Assembly: GCA_963924555.1 (NCBI GenBank) | Contig: OZ004589.1 | Location: forward strand, 2,914,001-2,978,000 | Length of the DNA: 64,000 nucleotides | Origin: Crambe crambe | Lineage: Eukaryota; Porifera; Demospongiae; Poecilosclerida; Crambeidae | Direction: 5' to 3' | Part shown: one piece after another, positions 45,523 through 57,414 of the stretch | How the letters are laid out: the number at the start of each line of letters is the position of its first letter | Position numbering within the stretch: the stretch's first letter is position 1 | Position numbers and translations under genes: made by a program | Notes under the pieces: generated by a model | Seen by the model: only the letters and a program-made list of their open reading frames with translations | What the model was told of the DNA's origin: nothing | The model's database searches: none

Positions 45523-45599
45523 GGGCCAGCTGATGAGTCCTCCCACTTAAAATCATAATGGACGAAAAGTTTCACATTTTGTGTATAACTTCCTGGCTC
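45523..45599 (+). ncRNA. hammerhead ribozyme motif, type I (copy 2)
   Basis: Identical to 31984-32060 over the whole motif: CTGATGA from 45530, stem I halves at 45523-45529 and 45593-45599, predicted cleavage after C45592. The helicase deletion stops a few bases upstream and leaves it intact. Confidence 0.9.
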
Positions 45600-48339
45600 T
45601 GTTTAATTTCATATACACAATCCTACTAATTAAAAGAGACATTCACATCATATATACCACTTTCATGCCCTTCACAACTCAATATTGCTTCCTAATAACT
45701 TGATATTTTATAAATAAGACACCCCTTATCAATCAGACGTATCCCCCCTTCATAGTACCACATCCTCCCTATTATTTCACATACACCTCTATTTCACGCA
45801 ATGCAATCACACAGTAACAATGCAATTAGAAATAGCTACTCAAAAAAGAATACACTTTCACTGCTACACTATACCACAACTGAACATATCCATGCAAGCA
45901 AAATTATACTACACTATACCAAGCATATATAAATCTTCTTTTAAAATTAAACCACACCATCTAGCTAACTACAATTATGCCCTTGAAAAATAAACATTAA
46001 AACCATTCCTTATTATGCTTCCAAGTCACCAATGAAATCACTGTACACTCAAGAAACCTGTTCTCTTCCTGTGTGTTGCAAATACCTCCTGTATGGAAGG
46101 ATGGACTTGGCAGAAAACCTGTACCAGTACACACCATAATAGCTACTGCACACGACCTCAGACAAATCTTATGACTCCATGTACCAGACACTGTACCCAC
46201 CCTGATCATACATGATTACCTAAAAAAAATTCAGAGCTACATCTATAATCATGAAATGATACATCACTATCACAATCTATAATCATGAAATGATACATCA
46301 CCATCACACACACCAAAAAAACAACAAAAAAAAAACTCATATCACATTGAAATTTTAACACACCAAAGTTCACATCACACCACTCTTTCCAACCTCCACT
46401 TAACTATAGCAACCACACCATTCATTCAAATTAGCTAAGTAGTACATCCTCATACACCTCTATTCACTACTCTTTCTTAGTCAGCTGACATAAATACTAC
46501 ATTATGCTTCCATATCACCAATCAAATCACTACCAAACCAATTACAACTCCCAATCTATGCAAACATTACAAAAAAAACCTTCTAATACCACACCATGTA
46601 CACCTTTGTTTCTAATCAGAATAATGACCCCCCCCCCCCCCTTGGTATTCCCCTTCCCCTTCATAGTACTACATCCTCCAAATACACATCCATTCACTAC
46701 TCATTCTTCATCAGCTGACATAAATGCACATTGTCCATACAATTATGCTTCCATCAAATCACTACCAACTAATTATACTTCCCAATGTATGCAAACATTA
46801 AAGTGCCTTCTATACCACACCATGTACACCTTTGTTTCTAATCATAACAATGCACCTTGTAACATTTCCCCTTAAGAACACCCACATATTACCTACTCAC
46901 TATTAGCTACTTCAATACCACATACTCCCTATCAACAACAAACACCTCTATTCACTCCTTATGCACAGGACCCGAGACATGGAGAGTTTGAAGGATGATC
47001 ATCTGCAGTGTAATGGAGTACTGAAAGGAGTGAACATTACAGCATTAGCTAATTGTTACTTGTAATCATAACAATGCACCTTGTAACATTTCCCCTTAAG
47101 AACACCCACATATTACCTACTCACTATTAGCTACTTCAATACCACATACTCCCTATCAACAACAAACACCTCTATTCACTCCTTATGCACAGGACCCGAG
47201 ATATTTCATGACTCCATGTACCACACACTGTACCCACCCTGAAAAATTAATAGCTACATCTATAATCATGAAATGATACATCACCATCAATCACACCACT
47301 TCCCCTTAACTACCATTAGCTACCTGTCAAATTTTATGCTTCCATGACATCAATCAAACCAATGCTGGTTTGATGTTACTAATACCATTACAAATGAAAG
47401 AAGTCCATATAACCAATAAAATCACTACCAAACAAATTACACAATACCCCCTCCCCATGTATGCACACATTAATTAAAAGTGCCTTCTAATACCACACCA
47501 TATACACCTTTGTTTATAATCATAAATGCACCTTGTAACATTTTCCCTTAAGATCAGGCACACCATTTTAATCATCTACCAACCATTATTTCAAAAACTC
47601 AGTTTCCAGGTTGCACTATAACATTCCATACACATTTATTAATAAAACCTAATAACAATGGATCACAATCAAATTAGTACAATTGTATGTACGTACATAC
47701 AGTAATTGAGTGTTCTGCCAATGCAATCATAGATCACACAGTCCATTCCAAGTTGAGAATACAGCAATAAACTCTTACAGCTGGGGTAATCATTCGTTCC
47801 ACTATAACCCCGAACTGAAAAAAATGGACAAAATAACTCCCCTTATCAATCAGAAGTATCCCTTCATAGTACTACATCCTCCAAATAGAAATAAATACAA
47901 CATTGCAAACAATTATGCTTCCATATCTCACTACCAAACCAATTACAGCTCCCAATGTATAGAAATATTAAAGTGCCTTCTAATACCACACCGTGTACAT
48001 CTTTGTTTCTAATCATAACAATGAACCTTGAACCCCTTAAGAACAGCCACACTTCACAAAAATGCATTTGTTGCACACAGTAGCAATGCAATCCTATTCC
48101 AAATTGAAGGCAAAATCACAATTTCAATATAACTTCATTTCATTTCAAAAGGTGAATAAATAACTGATTACATAATAATCCTAACTAAACCACACATCAC
48201 CACAACAATTCACTCTGTGTACAAATTTATAACACATGCATCTGTAATTACTTCTGTGGTTTTCTGTCACTCTCTATAACTCAGCCCATCACAGCACTGA
48301 TATAAAAAGCTGAGAGATTTCCTGATGTATCATACTGCT
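45600..48339 (+). other. AT/C-rich cargo region of copy 2
   Basis: Matches 32061-34679 apart from small indels, a shorter C run (46627-46641) and one rearrangement: an 80-base piece of reversed M1 (46981-47062) sits between two copies of about 140 bases (46840-46979 and 47064-47203). No gene seen. Confidence 0.7.
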
Positions 48340-50780
48340 GAATATTGATGTAAGTTATGTATCATCAGCATACAGCCATAATAATGAGCATCTTACTAAA
48401 CTCATGCAGGTATGCTGCAAAGATTTACGGGGTAAGTCATGTGTAGGTACAAGTATGTCAAAAATTCATTACTCTCATCGCTTCAATTGTTCAAAAAACC
48501 TCTGACTATACATACAACTCTTCAGTGAAAGTAAGTTCTTCTGTATTATCATTAGTACTACATATTAATGCACTTCTTCATCTCTCCTTCACCATGATCA
48601 AATTATTCAGTAGTATTGAAAGTAAGTCCTGTCAATATTACCACCAATCTTTCATCAAATGTGCTATCTACACTTAAACAATAGCCTTCTTCCCCCCAAA
48701 AAAGAAACAGTAAGTTATTTTCATAATAATTATAACTACATCTCATCAAAATGTAAGTTGCCACAATCATCATTAAAAAATTGTACATTTTGCACACACT
48801 TCATCAATTATTCTAACCCTCACATCATTCAGAACTGTAAGTTGTCATATTGCTTATTAATAATGCACTTCTTCATATCTCTCCTCCAAAAAAAAAACAA
48901 TTTGTGTAGCTATGCCAATCAAACAGTAAGTGTACATGCATGATTTCAACAAAGAGTGTAATTGCTCATTCCCACATTGCACACTTGACTAGTCTACAAG
49001 TGGCTCCACTCAAAGTAAGTTCTCTCTGTATTAGTAGCAATTGTTCATCATGAAAAACATGTGCCATCTACATTTCAACGATACCATAGCTTTCTTGGAA
49101 CGGTAAGTCATTAATATGACAATGATGTACTATACACAACTATTATCATTCTATAACACATTCACGTACACTTCATCAATTGCAACCCTTATCACATACG
49201 TACGTACACAGAAATGTAAGTTGACATACATATTATCATATCATGCAAGTATGTATTTAACTCTTCTATACCCACCGTGTCCACTCAGACAATGTCTGGT
49301 AAGTTCGTATCTTCAATCTTCTTACTATAATCAGTAATATTTATTCCACTCTCTTAGATACAGATTCCGGTAAGCAATATCATAATTATAACAAATTATT
49401 CATTATCACTCACATCAACAAAATCCTAATAATAATATACTTATTACATACTATGTACCTACCACCTGCATATTACATCATCCAGTTACCAACTCTCCCA
49501 TTCCCCCTCCCACCTCTCCCGCAGGCTCTGATAGTAAGCTAATACTTGTACATGCTATGCACCTACTATACCACCTGCATATCACATCATCCAGTTACGA
49601 ACCCTCCCACTCCCCCTCCCACCTCTCCCACAGGCTCTGATGGTAAGCTAATACATATTACATCATCCAGTTACCAACCCTCCCACTCCCCCTCCCATCT
49701 CTCTCACAGGCTCTGATAGTAAGCTAATACTTGTACATGCTATATACCTATCACCTGCATATTACATCATCCAGTTACAAACCCTCCCACTCTCCCTCCC
49801 ACCTCTCCCGCAGGCTCTGATAGTAAGCTAATACTTGTACATGTTATATACCTATCACCTGCATATTACATCATCCAGTTACCAACCCTCCCACTCCATC
49901 ATCCAGTTATTAACCCTCCCACTCCCCCTCCCACCTCTACCCCAACTGGTAATAGCTACTGACACACATCACAAATGTAACATTCTTTCTTATTGCAAAA
50001 CTCCAGTGCCACATCCTCCAATACCCCTCCCCCCCCCCCCCCCCCCCCCCAACAGGGACCGGTAATACTGCATAACATACGTACTCAAATTAATGTAACA
50101 TTCTTACTCAAATTTCTGCAATCCAGTGCCATTCCCATATCCCCCTCCCCCTCCCACCTCTGGCCCAAGTACTATAACTGGTAATACTGACAAATGTAAC
50201 ATTCTTTCTTATTGCAAAACTCCAGTGCCACATCCTCCAATACTTCCCCCCCCCCCCCCCCCCCAACAGGGACTGGTAATACTGTATAACATACGTAACA
50301 TTCTTACTCAAATTTCTGCAATCCAGTGCCATTGCCATATCCCCCTCCCCCTCTCACCGCTGGCACAAGTACTCCAACTGGTAATAATGACACACATCAC
50401 AAATGTAACATTCTTTCTTATGCAACATTCTTACTAAAATTTCTGCAATCCAGTGCCATTGCCATATCTGACACACAACACAAATATATATAACATTCTT
50501 GTTATTTTAATCAATACAGTGCCATTGCCATATCCCTTCCCCCCCTACCGCGGGGGTAGGAGGGGGAGGAGTAGGAGGCAGAGATTTATGCCCTTCCCTC
50601 GTGAGTATGAAATAGCTACATATATTATTACATCACCATATGAAATTGCAGAATTGAATTATTGGCGTGGATCGTGTAAGTCAAAATAATTATTACAATC
50701 ACTTATTCCACCTACACATAGCTCAGCTACTTCTCTTTTCCAGTGCACTTCCACTACCACACATGAGTGGATGCAGGTAA
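48340..50780 (+). other. array of splice-site-like microexons, copy 2
   Basis: Repeats 34680-37157 with nearly all GTAAGT sites and the preceding AG positions kept. The 9-base unit is present four times. Two C runs (50027-50050, 50245-50264) have expanded relative to copy 1. Confidence 0.45.
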
Positions 50781-50955
50781 GTAAAATAGCAACAATACAA
50801 AAACTCATAAATCTTTCATCTCAATCATCTCATGAAACAGAAAAACATCTCAAGGCAAGCCTAAACCTGGCATTTCAGTTCATTATATCAATCGCTTTAT
50901 ATATTTGCAGAAAAAATGGACTAATTTACAATTATTATAATTATTACAATACACT

Positions 50956-51845
50956 TCGCGATATTACCTCATAAAAGGGGTGGGGCAATTCATAGCAGTT
51001 CTCCTCATATAACACCTGCACAGGATGTGGCCATTTCATGGCATCCATTATTATGATCACTACACCACAATTAATATGCACTGCCACTGCATAAACTCCC
51101 CATACTCCTCCCTCAAGCAAGACATACGTATGTACCATCTGAATAATTATTAAAATGATCACATACGTAACAATTAGCTAATGCTGTTCACTTTCAAAAT
51201 GTTAAATCCTTTCAGTACTCCATTACACTGCAGATGATCATCCTTCAAGATGGTCATACTCTCCTCCCTGAACAGAATGAAATACTACAAAAAATTGGAT
51301 CATTAAATTAATTCAGTTCAATTAAGGAAGCATTAGCTAGCTATAGCTACCTTTAGTGTCTATCAATTTTCATAATCACAAAAAAAAAGAATGCAAACAA
51401 GTGAATGCAAAAAATTTCTTCGAAATAAAAATGTGAAGTAGGGATGCTATTATAACTGCAGCTTCATTATGAAAACCAAGTACTGCAGCATCGAAGCAGT
51501 ATGGCCCAAAAATCTAGCTGGAATATGTATTATAACTGCATGCAAGAGAGTGAACTTAGTGAAGTGACCCTTACCCATCATCAAGTACGAGATACTATTC
51601 CTACTTCACTCCCTTGGCCCTTGATCATGGGAGTGAAGTAGGAATAGTATCTTGTACTTGATGATGGGTAAGGGTCACTTCACTAAGTTCACTCTCTTGC
51701 ATGCAGTTATAATACATATTCCAGCTAGATTTTTGGGCCATACTGCTTCGATGCTGCAGTATTTGGTTTTCATAATGAAGCTGCAGTTATAATAGCATCC
51801 CTACTTCACATTTTTATTTCGAAGGAATTTTTTGCATTCACTTGT
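50956..51845 (+). repeat. 3' part of M1 and hairpin A closing copy 2
   Basis: Matches 37341-38230. Hairpin A here (51397-51845) also has the inverted loop. Confidence 0.85.
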
Positions 51846-52318
51846 CAGAGAGTGCGCTAGCACTCTCTGAGTAGGGATGGCGGGTCAAAGGTCATAGGAC
51901 TGTATAAACTAAAAACTCTTCTTTCTCTTCTACCCTTACTCTATAGGTTCTCAGAAGGCTACAGTGAATTATTATATCTACAAAGAAGAGAGGAGAATGT
52001 TCAAAAGCCAAAAATTCATTCGCTAGCATAAGAAAAAAACGAGTTCTAAAATTGACTTTTGTTCTATTTCTTTATAATAATCAGAGAGTGCGGTAGCACT
52101 CTCTATGTAGGGATGACTCGGACGGCCGCGCGCGCCGCCTATAGACTAATACTAAAGTGAAATTCTAGTTCTCCCACTTAGACCTAACAAAAGCTACTGT
52201 GAATGATTATCCAGCCTACTAGAGCCTACTACAATGTGCAGACCAAGTTTCAGGACCAGGGAGCTTACCGTTTCAGAAATACGGCAAGCAGGTAAATCGC
52301 TATATTCTTCTTCTTCTC

Positions 52319-52368
<50 letters not shown>

Positions 52369-53169
52369 TTAGACAACCATATCCCTCGAACCACTCAAGC
52401 TACAGCCATGATTTCTGGACAAATCCACTCCAAATTCTACCAACTACGATCTTTTCTACTCGTTGATCCTCGAAAGAGTCGATGAAAAAGGAGACACTAT
52501 GGAGCACAGCACTCGACTAATTCAATTAGGAAGCCATCTTTTCTATAATACGCATGCGCATGGATTTGAATATCCTTTTATTCGAAATCATAATATTACT
52601 CAGCTGTCTCTAGCTAGCTAGCTAGCTCTAGCTGATGATAGACTACTGTATCGATTCGGGGATTTAGATTCACCACGGTAGACTCTATTTCAGCATCTTC
52701 GACCTCCAAGTATAGCTCAACAACACAACACCTTGACTCGATAAATGATTGGGCTGGTATGCTATTGGAGAACTTCTTTCATCTGTCCCTGCATACACAT
52801 AGAAGAATGAACTCTAATCATGGCTAAAACCATAAAAGAGAGGAAAAAAGACCAGGAACAAGTAAGGGAAAAAGCATTTCATGAAATGAAAAAAAGATGT
52901 AGGGATGACCACTGCTCAAAAAAGTAAGGAAACAAGAAGGATGGAAATGGGATCAATCTTTGTTCTGTATATCCAGCCAACAATCCCTACATATACGTCA
53001 AGTAACTTCAGATTATAGTGTAGTAATGTGTGTATATGTAGGGATTGTTGGCTGGATATACAGAACAAAGATTGATCCCATTTCCATCCTTCTTGTTTCC
53101 TTACTTTTTTGAGCAGTGGTCATCCCTACATCTTTTTTTCATTTCACGAAATGCTTTTTCCCTTACTTG
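51846..53169 (+). repeat. C, E and hairpin D modules
   Basis: C with the GCGCTAGC head (51846-52072), E with an expanded (TTA)n (52081-52372), the E body (52373-52856) and hairpin D (52857-53169), which ends CTTACTTG before (TAA)n. Same order as 12615-14177. Confidence 0.85.
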
Positions 53170-54672
53170 TAATAATAATAATAATAAGGATAATAATAAT
53201 CAGATCGACGTACCGACTTACTGGCTATAGTCATCAAAATTCTGCTTTGGCTATCTGTTAGAGCGGCACCTAGAGGCTGATCTTTTGCTATTAGTTTTGA
53301 CTAAGGCTCTACTTCACTATTCTATAGCACTCGGAACACTGCTAATCTTTCTACGCCATTTTGAAGGGGGCGGGGCTTATAGGCGGAGCCACGTAGGCTT
53401 AAGTAAGTTTAGCTAGCCAAGGTTTTCATTTATTATCTGATGATGTTCCAGTCACTCCTTGCTGAATTACAGTACAGATGCTCGCATCCTATAGTAGCAT
53501 AGCATTATAGCCAGTACTTGGCTGTAGTGTAGTCAGCTCACTTCACCATGCCATGCACATGTCATTTACATTGCTGTTGCTGTAAAATTTCATATCAACC
53601 AAACTTAAATAGCTAAACAAATTCTTCAACCAGAGACACTGTATGTACCTACAAAAGAAGGTTTATGTAGAGCTGGCTTTGTATAGTACTGTACTGCAGC
53701 CTCCCTCATTCAACTTCAAGCACTAAGATAGAAACAAGTGAGCGTAAAAAATTTCTAAAGGTTAAGTAGGGATAGCCTAAAATCTAACTGGGCCTCGTAT
53801 GAAAATAATCTTCGGGATATTACCTCATAAAAGGGGTGGGGCAATTAATAGCAGTTCTCCCCATATAACACCTGCACAGGATGTGGCCATTTGATGGCAT
53901 CCACTATTATGATCACTACACCAAATATGCACAGCCACTGCATAAACTCCCCTTACTCCTCCCTCAAGCAAGACATACGTACCATCTCAATAATTATTTC
54001 AGTGATCACATACATAACAATTAGCTAATGCCGTTCACTTTCTAAATGTTCACTCCTTTCAGTACTCCATTACACTGCAGATGATCATCCTTCAAACTCT
54101 CCTCCCTGAACGGAATGAAATACTATAAAATTTGATCATTAAATTAATTTAGTTCAATTAAGGAAGCATTAGCTATACCTTTAGTGTCTATCAATTTTCA
54201 TAATCACAAAGAAAAAGAATGCAAACAAGTGAATGCAAAAAATTTCTTCGAAATAAAAATGTGAAGTAGGGATGCTATTATAACTGCAGCTTCATTATGA
54301 AAACCAAGTACTGCAGCATCGAAGCAGTATGGCCCAAAAATCTAGCTGGAATATGTATTATAACTGCATGCAAGAGAGTGAACTTAGTGAAGTGACCCTT
54401 ACCCATCATCAAGTACAAGATACTATTCCTACTTCACTCCCATGATCAAGGGCCAAGGGAGTGAAGTAGGAATAGTATCTCGTACTTGATGATGGGTAAG
54501 GGTCACTTCACTAAGTTCACTCTCTTGCATGCAGTTATAATACATATTCCAGCTAGGTTTTTGGGCCATACTGCTTCGATGCTGCAGTACTTGGTTTTCA
54601 TAATGAAGCTGCAGTTATAATAGCATCCCTACTTCACATTTTTATTTCGAAGAAATTTTTTGCATTCACTTG
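53170..54672 (+). repeat. TAA tract, M1 and hairpin A at the right end of the large array
   Basis: M1 (53206-54225, somewhat diverged) and hairpin A (54226-54672). After GCATTCACTTGT the sequence changes to non-repeat receptor intron, so this is the right border of the array that starts at 12382. Confidence 0.85.
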
Positions 54673-54730
54673 TACGTATACCTATGTAATACATCAGTAT
54701 ACCATAACTACTATAATCTTTAGAACTTAC
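54673..54730 (-). other. receptor intron remnant
   Basis: Short non-repeat DNA after the donor GTAAGT of exon 12. The rest of this intron is the large repeat array. Confidence 0.6.
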
Positions 54731-55051
54731 CTGAAAACTTGAGACCCCTGGCCAATGTCACTGGACTGAAGTCACCGGATCCAGCATTAGTGCTTGCTGA
54801 TACTTGCACACCATAGTCAATGCTTGTCTCTAGGCCATTGATGGTTGCTTGATTGGAGTCACTACCACTCACATTCTTGTACATGGTGTTTGGTTCTTGT
54901 CATTTTGAACTACTTTGTTGGGGAAAGTAGGCCACAGTGTAATGTGTTATGAACCCATGGGCCTCAGAGATGCTCAGGGGAGTCCAGGACACCATCATCA
55001 TACTTGCAGAGATCCTGTTTACTTCCACCCTCATTGGAGCAGTACTTGGTG
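54731..55051 (-). CDS. receptor exon 12: fibronectin III domain with a stop codon
   Basis: Exon of 321 bases, phase 1-1, acceptor TTTTTAG and donor GTAAGT. It encodes an FN3 domain: PSTAPMRVEVNR, the core Trp in MVSWTPLS, and the later Tyr/Leu pattern NGLETSIDYGVQVSASTNAGSG. An in-frame TGA interrupts it at about 54898-54900 (after QQSSSK); CGA would restore sense. FN3 domains in such receptors mediate adhesion. The stop, if real, removes the membrane anchor. Confidence 0.75.
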
Positions 55052-55107
55052 CTAAAAATTTAATGTAGGAATGAAACAATGATTCTGTTTTTGCATTTAA
55101 GTCGTAC

Positions 55108-55188
55108 TTAGTTCCTCTGTGAAATTCACAGCACCAAGACCAGCCATGTTCACTGCTCCAATGCTCACATTATAAGGAACTCCAGGAA
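55108..55188 (-). CDS. receptor exon 11: second half of an FN3 domain
   Basis: 81 bases, phase 1-1, between TTATAG and GTACGA. Encodes PGVPYNVSIGAVNMAGLGAV, the F-G strand region with the typical Y.V.I.A.N..G pattern. It completes the domain started in exon 10. Confidence 0.75.
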
Positions 55189-55270
55189 CTATAATTAATA
55201 TCTATCTAATTAATTGATTAATTAATTAATTATTAATTAATTAACTGTACTCTGTAATTATTTTTTATAC

Positions 55271-55453
55271 CAAGGTTAGTCACTATGGAACCATTTTGAA
55301 CACTTTCATTCCTCCATGTCTTATTTCTGAGGTCAAGAATTGTGATACGATAATTTAGGATATTTCCATTAGGGGCTGAAGGTGGTAGCCAGGTGATCAC
55401 CAATGTAGAAATATTAACAGAGTTTACTTGCAAATCTCTGATAGGACCAGCAT
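55271..55453 (-). CDS. receptor exon 10: first half of an FN3 domain
   Basis: 183 bases, phase 1-1, acceptor GATAG and donor GTATAA. Encodes DAGPIRDLQVNSVNISTLVITWLPPSAPNGNI..., with the hallmark W of strand B and PP-PNG turn. Potential N-glycosylation sites (NIS, NKT, NES, NGS) fit an extracellular domain. Confidence 0.8.
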
Positions 55454-55514
55454 CTATCAATTCACACATCGTATAACTAGTTTATCAGCTAGAAGATCAT
55501 CACTGATAACTCAC

Positions 55515-55524
55515 AACTATCATT
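55515..55524 (-). CDS. receptor exon 9, last ten bases after the insertion
   Basis: The tail of exon 9 cut off by the 55525-60326 insertion. It comprises one copy of the duplicated target (AATGA on the minus strand) and TAGTT, followed by a strong donor GTGAGT. Adding 55515-55519 to 60327-60630 gives 309 bases, exactly 103 codons and phase 1-1 like the other exons, which supports both the exon and the target duplication. Confidence 0.7.
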
Positions 55525-55990
55525 GGTATCAGAGAGTGCGGTAGCACTCTCTAAGTAGGGATGGCAGGTCAAAGTCCATAGGACAGTATAAACTAAAAAC
55601 TCTTCTTTCTCTTCTACCCTTACTCTACAGGTTCTCAGAAGGCTACAGTGAATTATTATATCTACAAAGAAGAGAGGAGAATGTTCAAAAGCCAAAAATT
55701 CATTCGCCAACATAAGAAAAAAACGAGTTCTAAAATTGACTTTTCGTTCTTTTTCTTTATCAGAGAGTGCGGTAGCACTCTCTAAGTAGGGATGGCAGGT
55801 CAAAGTCCATAGGACAGTATAAACAAAAAACTCTTCTTTCTCTTCTACCCTTACTCTACAGGTTCTCAGAAGGCTACAGTGAATTATTATATCTACAAAG
55901 AAGAGAGGAGAATGTTCAAAAGCCAAAAATTCATTCGCCAACATAAGAAAAAAACGAGTTCTAAAATTGACTTTTCGTTCTTTTTCTTTA
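55525..55990 (+). repeat. two tandem C modules
   Basis: Near-identical copies at 55528-55758 and 55759-55990, joined without a spacer as at 12384-12843. The second is followed by TAA-GGATAA and M1. Confidence 0.88.
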
Positions 55991-56308
55991 TAATAATAAG
56001 GATAATAATAATAATAAGATCGACGTACCGACTTACTGGCTATAGTCATCAAAATTCTGCTTTGGCCATCTGTTAGAGCGGCACCTAGAGGCTGATCTTT
56101 TGCTATTAGTTTTGACTAAGGCTCTACTTCACTATTCGATAGCACTCGGAACACAGCTGCTAATCTTTCTACGCCATTTTGAAGGGGGCGGGGCTTATGG
56201 GCGGAGCCACGTAAGCTTAAGTTTAGCTATAGCCAAGGTCTTCATTCATTATCTGATGATGTTCCAGTCACTCCTTGCTGAATCACAGTACAGATGCTCA
56301 TCTTATGT

Positions 56309-57414
56309 AATAGTTATTAACCAAGCGCTAGGTTTGTAGTCGAATTATAAGCACGAGGCCCGAGGGCGAAGCCCGAGGGGCGAGTGCTTATAATTCACTA
56401 CAAACCGCACGCGCGCGGTTAATAACTATTTTATAGCCCGCGCGAGTGTACTACGCATGCTCAGTGCTTCTGTCTCTATAGCGATGTAGCTACTTTTTGG
56501 CTGCTTACAAGAATATGGCCATCTAGTCTGGCATAGCACCGCCCACCGACTTGAGTAGTGGTCTGGTGACATACAATACAACGAGTTGTGCCGTTTAGCA
56601 GGAAAACTGCTAAATCAATGAATATCATTAAATGACGTTTAATGATGTAAAATTACGCAAACACTTGGCGCCTTTTCCTGTAAGTGTTCGCGCGCTAAAA
56701 TTGTACCTGCCATCGCGCCATGCGTGCCAATTAAATTAAGAATAACTATGACGACTGTGATGTCACTGGCTGATTATAATACCGCTTCTACGACACTTCC
56801 TGTTAGTAACGCGCGTGCGCATTAGAATCCGCCGGCACAACTCGTTGTATTGTATGTCACCAGACCACCTACTCAAGTCGGTGGGCGGTGCTGTGCCAGA
56901 CTAATGGCCATCCCACTTCAACGTCGTGATTCATACGGTACCGAACTATCTTTCACTCTATAACCCACCCACTCGCTGTGCTTTAACTTGCTCACGTAAG
57001 GTAGGGGCACAGCGTCATAATTATGGTTGGACGCTGAATGGCAAGTAGGGCAGCTAGTGCAGAATACCAGCCACGCTGTTACAAAGCTCGCAAGTTCTGC
57101 CTTTTATGCTGGCTACTTTCTGAAAAGCTTGTTGGGTTTGAAATGTGGAATGTGGTCAATGAATATCATTATAGCGTGCGCACCGTGTTCAATGATAAAA
57201 TTCTTTTCTGAGAGTAGTTAGTATAAGGACAGAACTCTATACTGTCACATACTCACCTTTCAGTCTAGTCACAACTCCTTAAAAGTGCAATATCAACTTT
57301 GCAGAATCTATATCTAACTTTTCCCTGTAAACACCACCCCAGGCTATGATTACATGCACTGTATCACATTTATAAATCCATGTAAATCGGCCCGTTACCA
57401 TGGCAACGGGCTAT
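56309..57414. mobile_element. nested foldback/MITE cluster inside M1
   Basis: The left part (56309-56430) is a hairpin with stem TAATAGTTATTAACC and a G/C-rich loop (GCCCGAGGGCGAAGCCCGAG). The rest (56431-57414) has TTTATAGCCCG at its left and CGGGCTATAAA at its right end, suggesting one element about 985 bases long. A third element sits inside (56524-56903). CpG-rich and unlike the surrounding AT-rich units. The small frames (e.g. 57027-57221) are unsupported. Confidence 0.65.
56524..56903. mobile_element. 380-base TIR element with 9-base target duplication
   Basis: Ends TAGTCTGGCATAGCACCGCC and its reverse complement (one mismatch), inverted for about 75 bases. ATGGCCATC lies on both sides (56515-56523 and 56904-56912). 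Same TAGTCT start and 9-base duplication as 4109-4897, so probably a related MULE-like MITE. Confidence 0.85.

Larger units (their letters stand above)
42990..51845 (+). mobile_element. long Helitron-type element, copy 2 (internally deleted)
   Basis: Same layout as copy 1: M1-like left end (42990-43140), leader, helicase fragments, ribozyme, AT/C-rich cargo, microexon-like array, M1 right end, hairpin A (51397-51845). Two deletions remove the basic repeats (copy 1 24031-24641) and everything from inside the DUF6570-like segment to just before the ribozyme (copy 1 about 26408-31961). It cannot make the protein. Confidence 0.8.

Noticed and set aside
49835-50437. Proline-rich frames such as PLPPLPQLVIATD and PPPPPPPQQ.
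   Set aside because: They follow from pyrimidine tracts and C runs in the splice-like array and differ between the two copies of the region.
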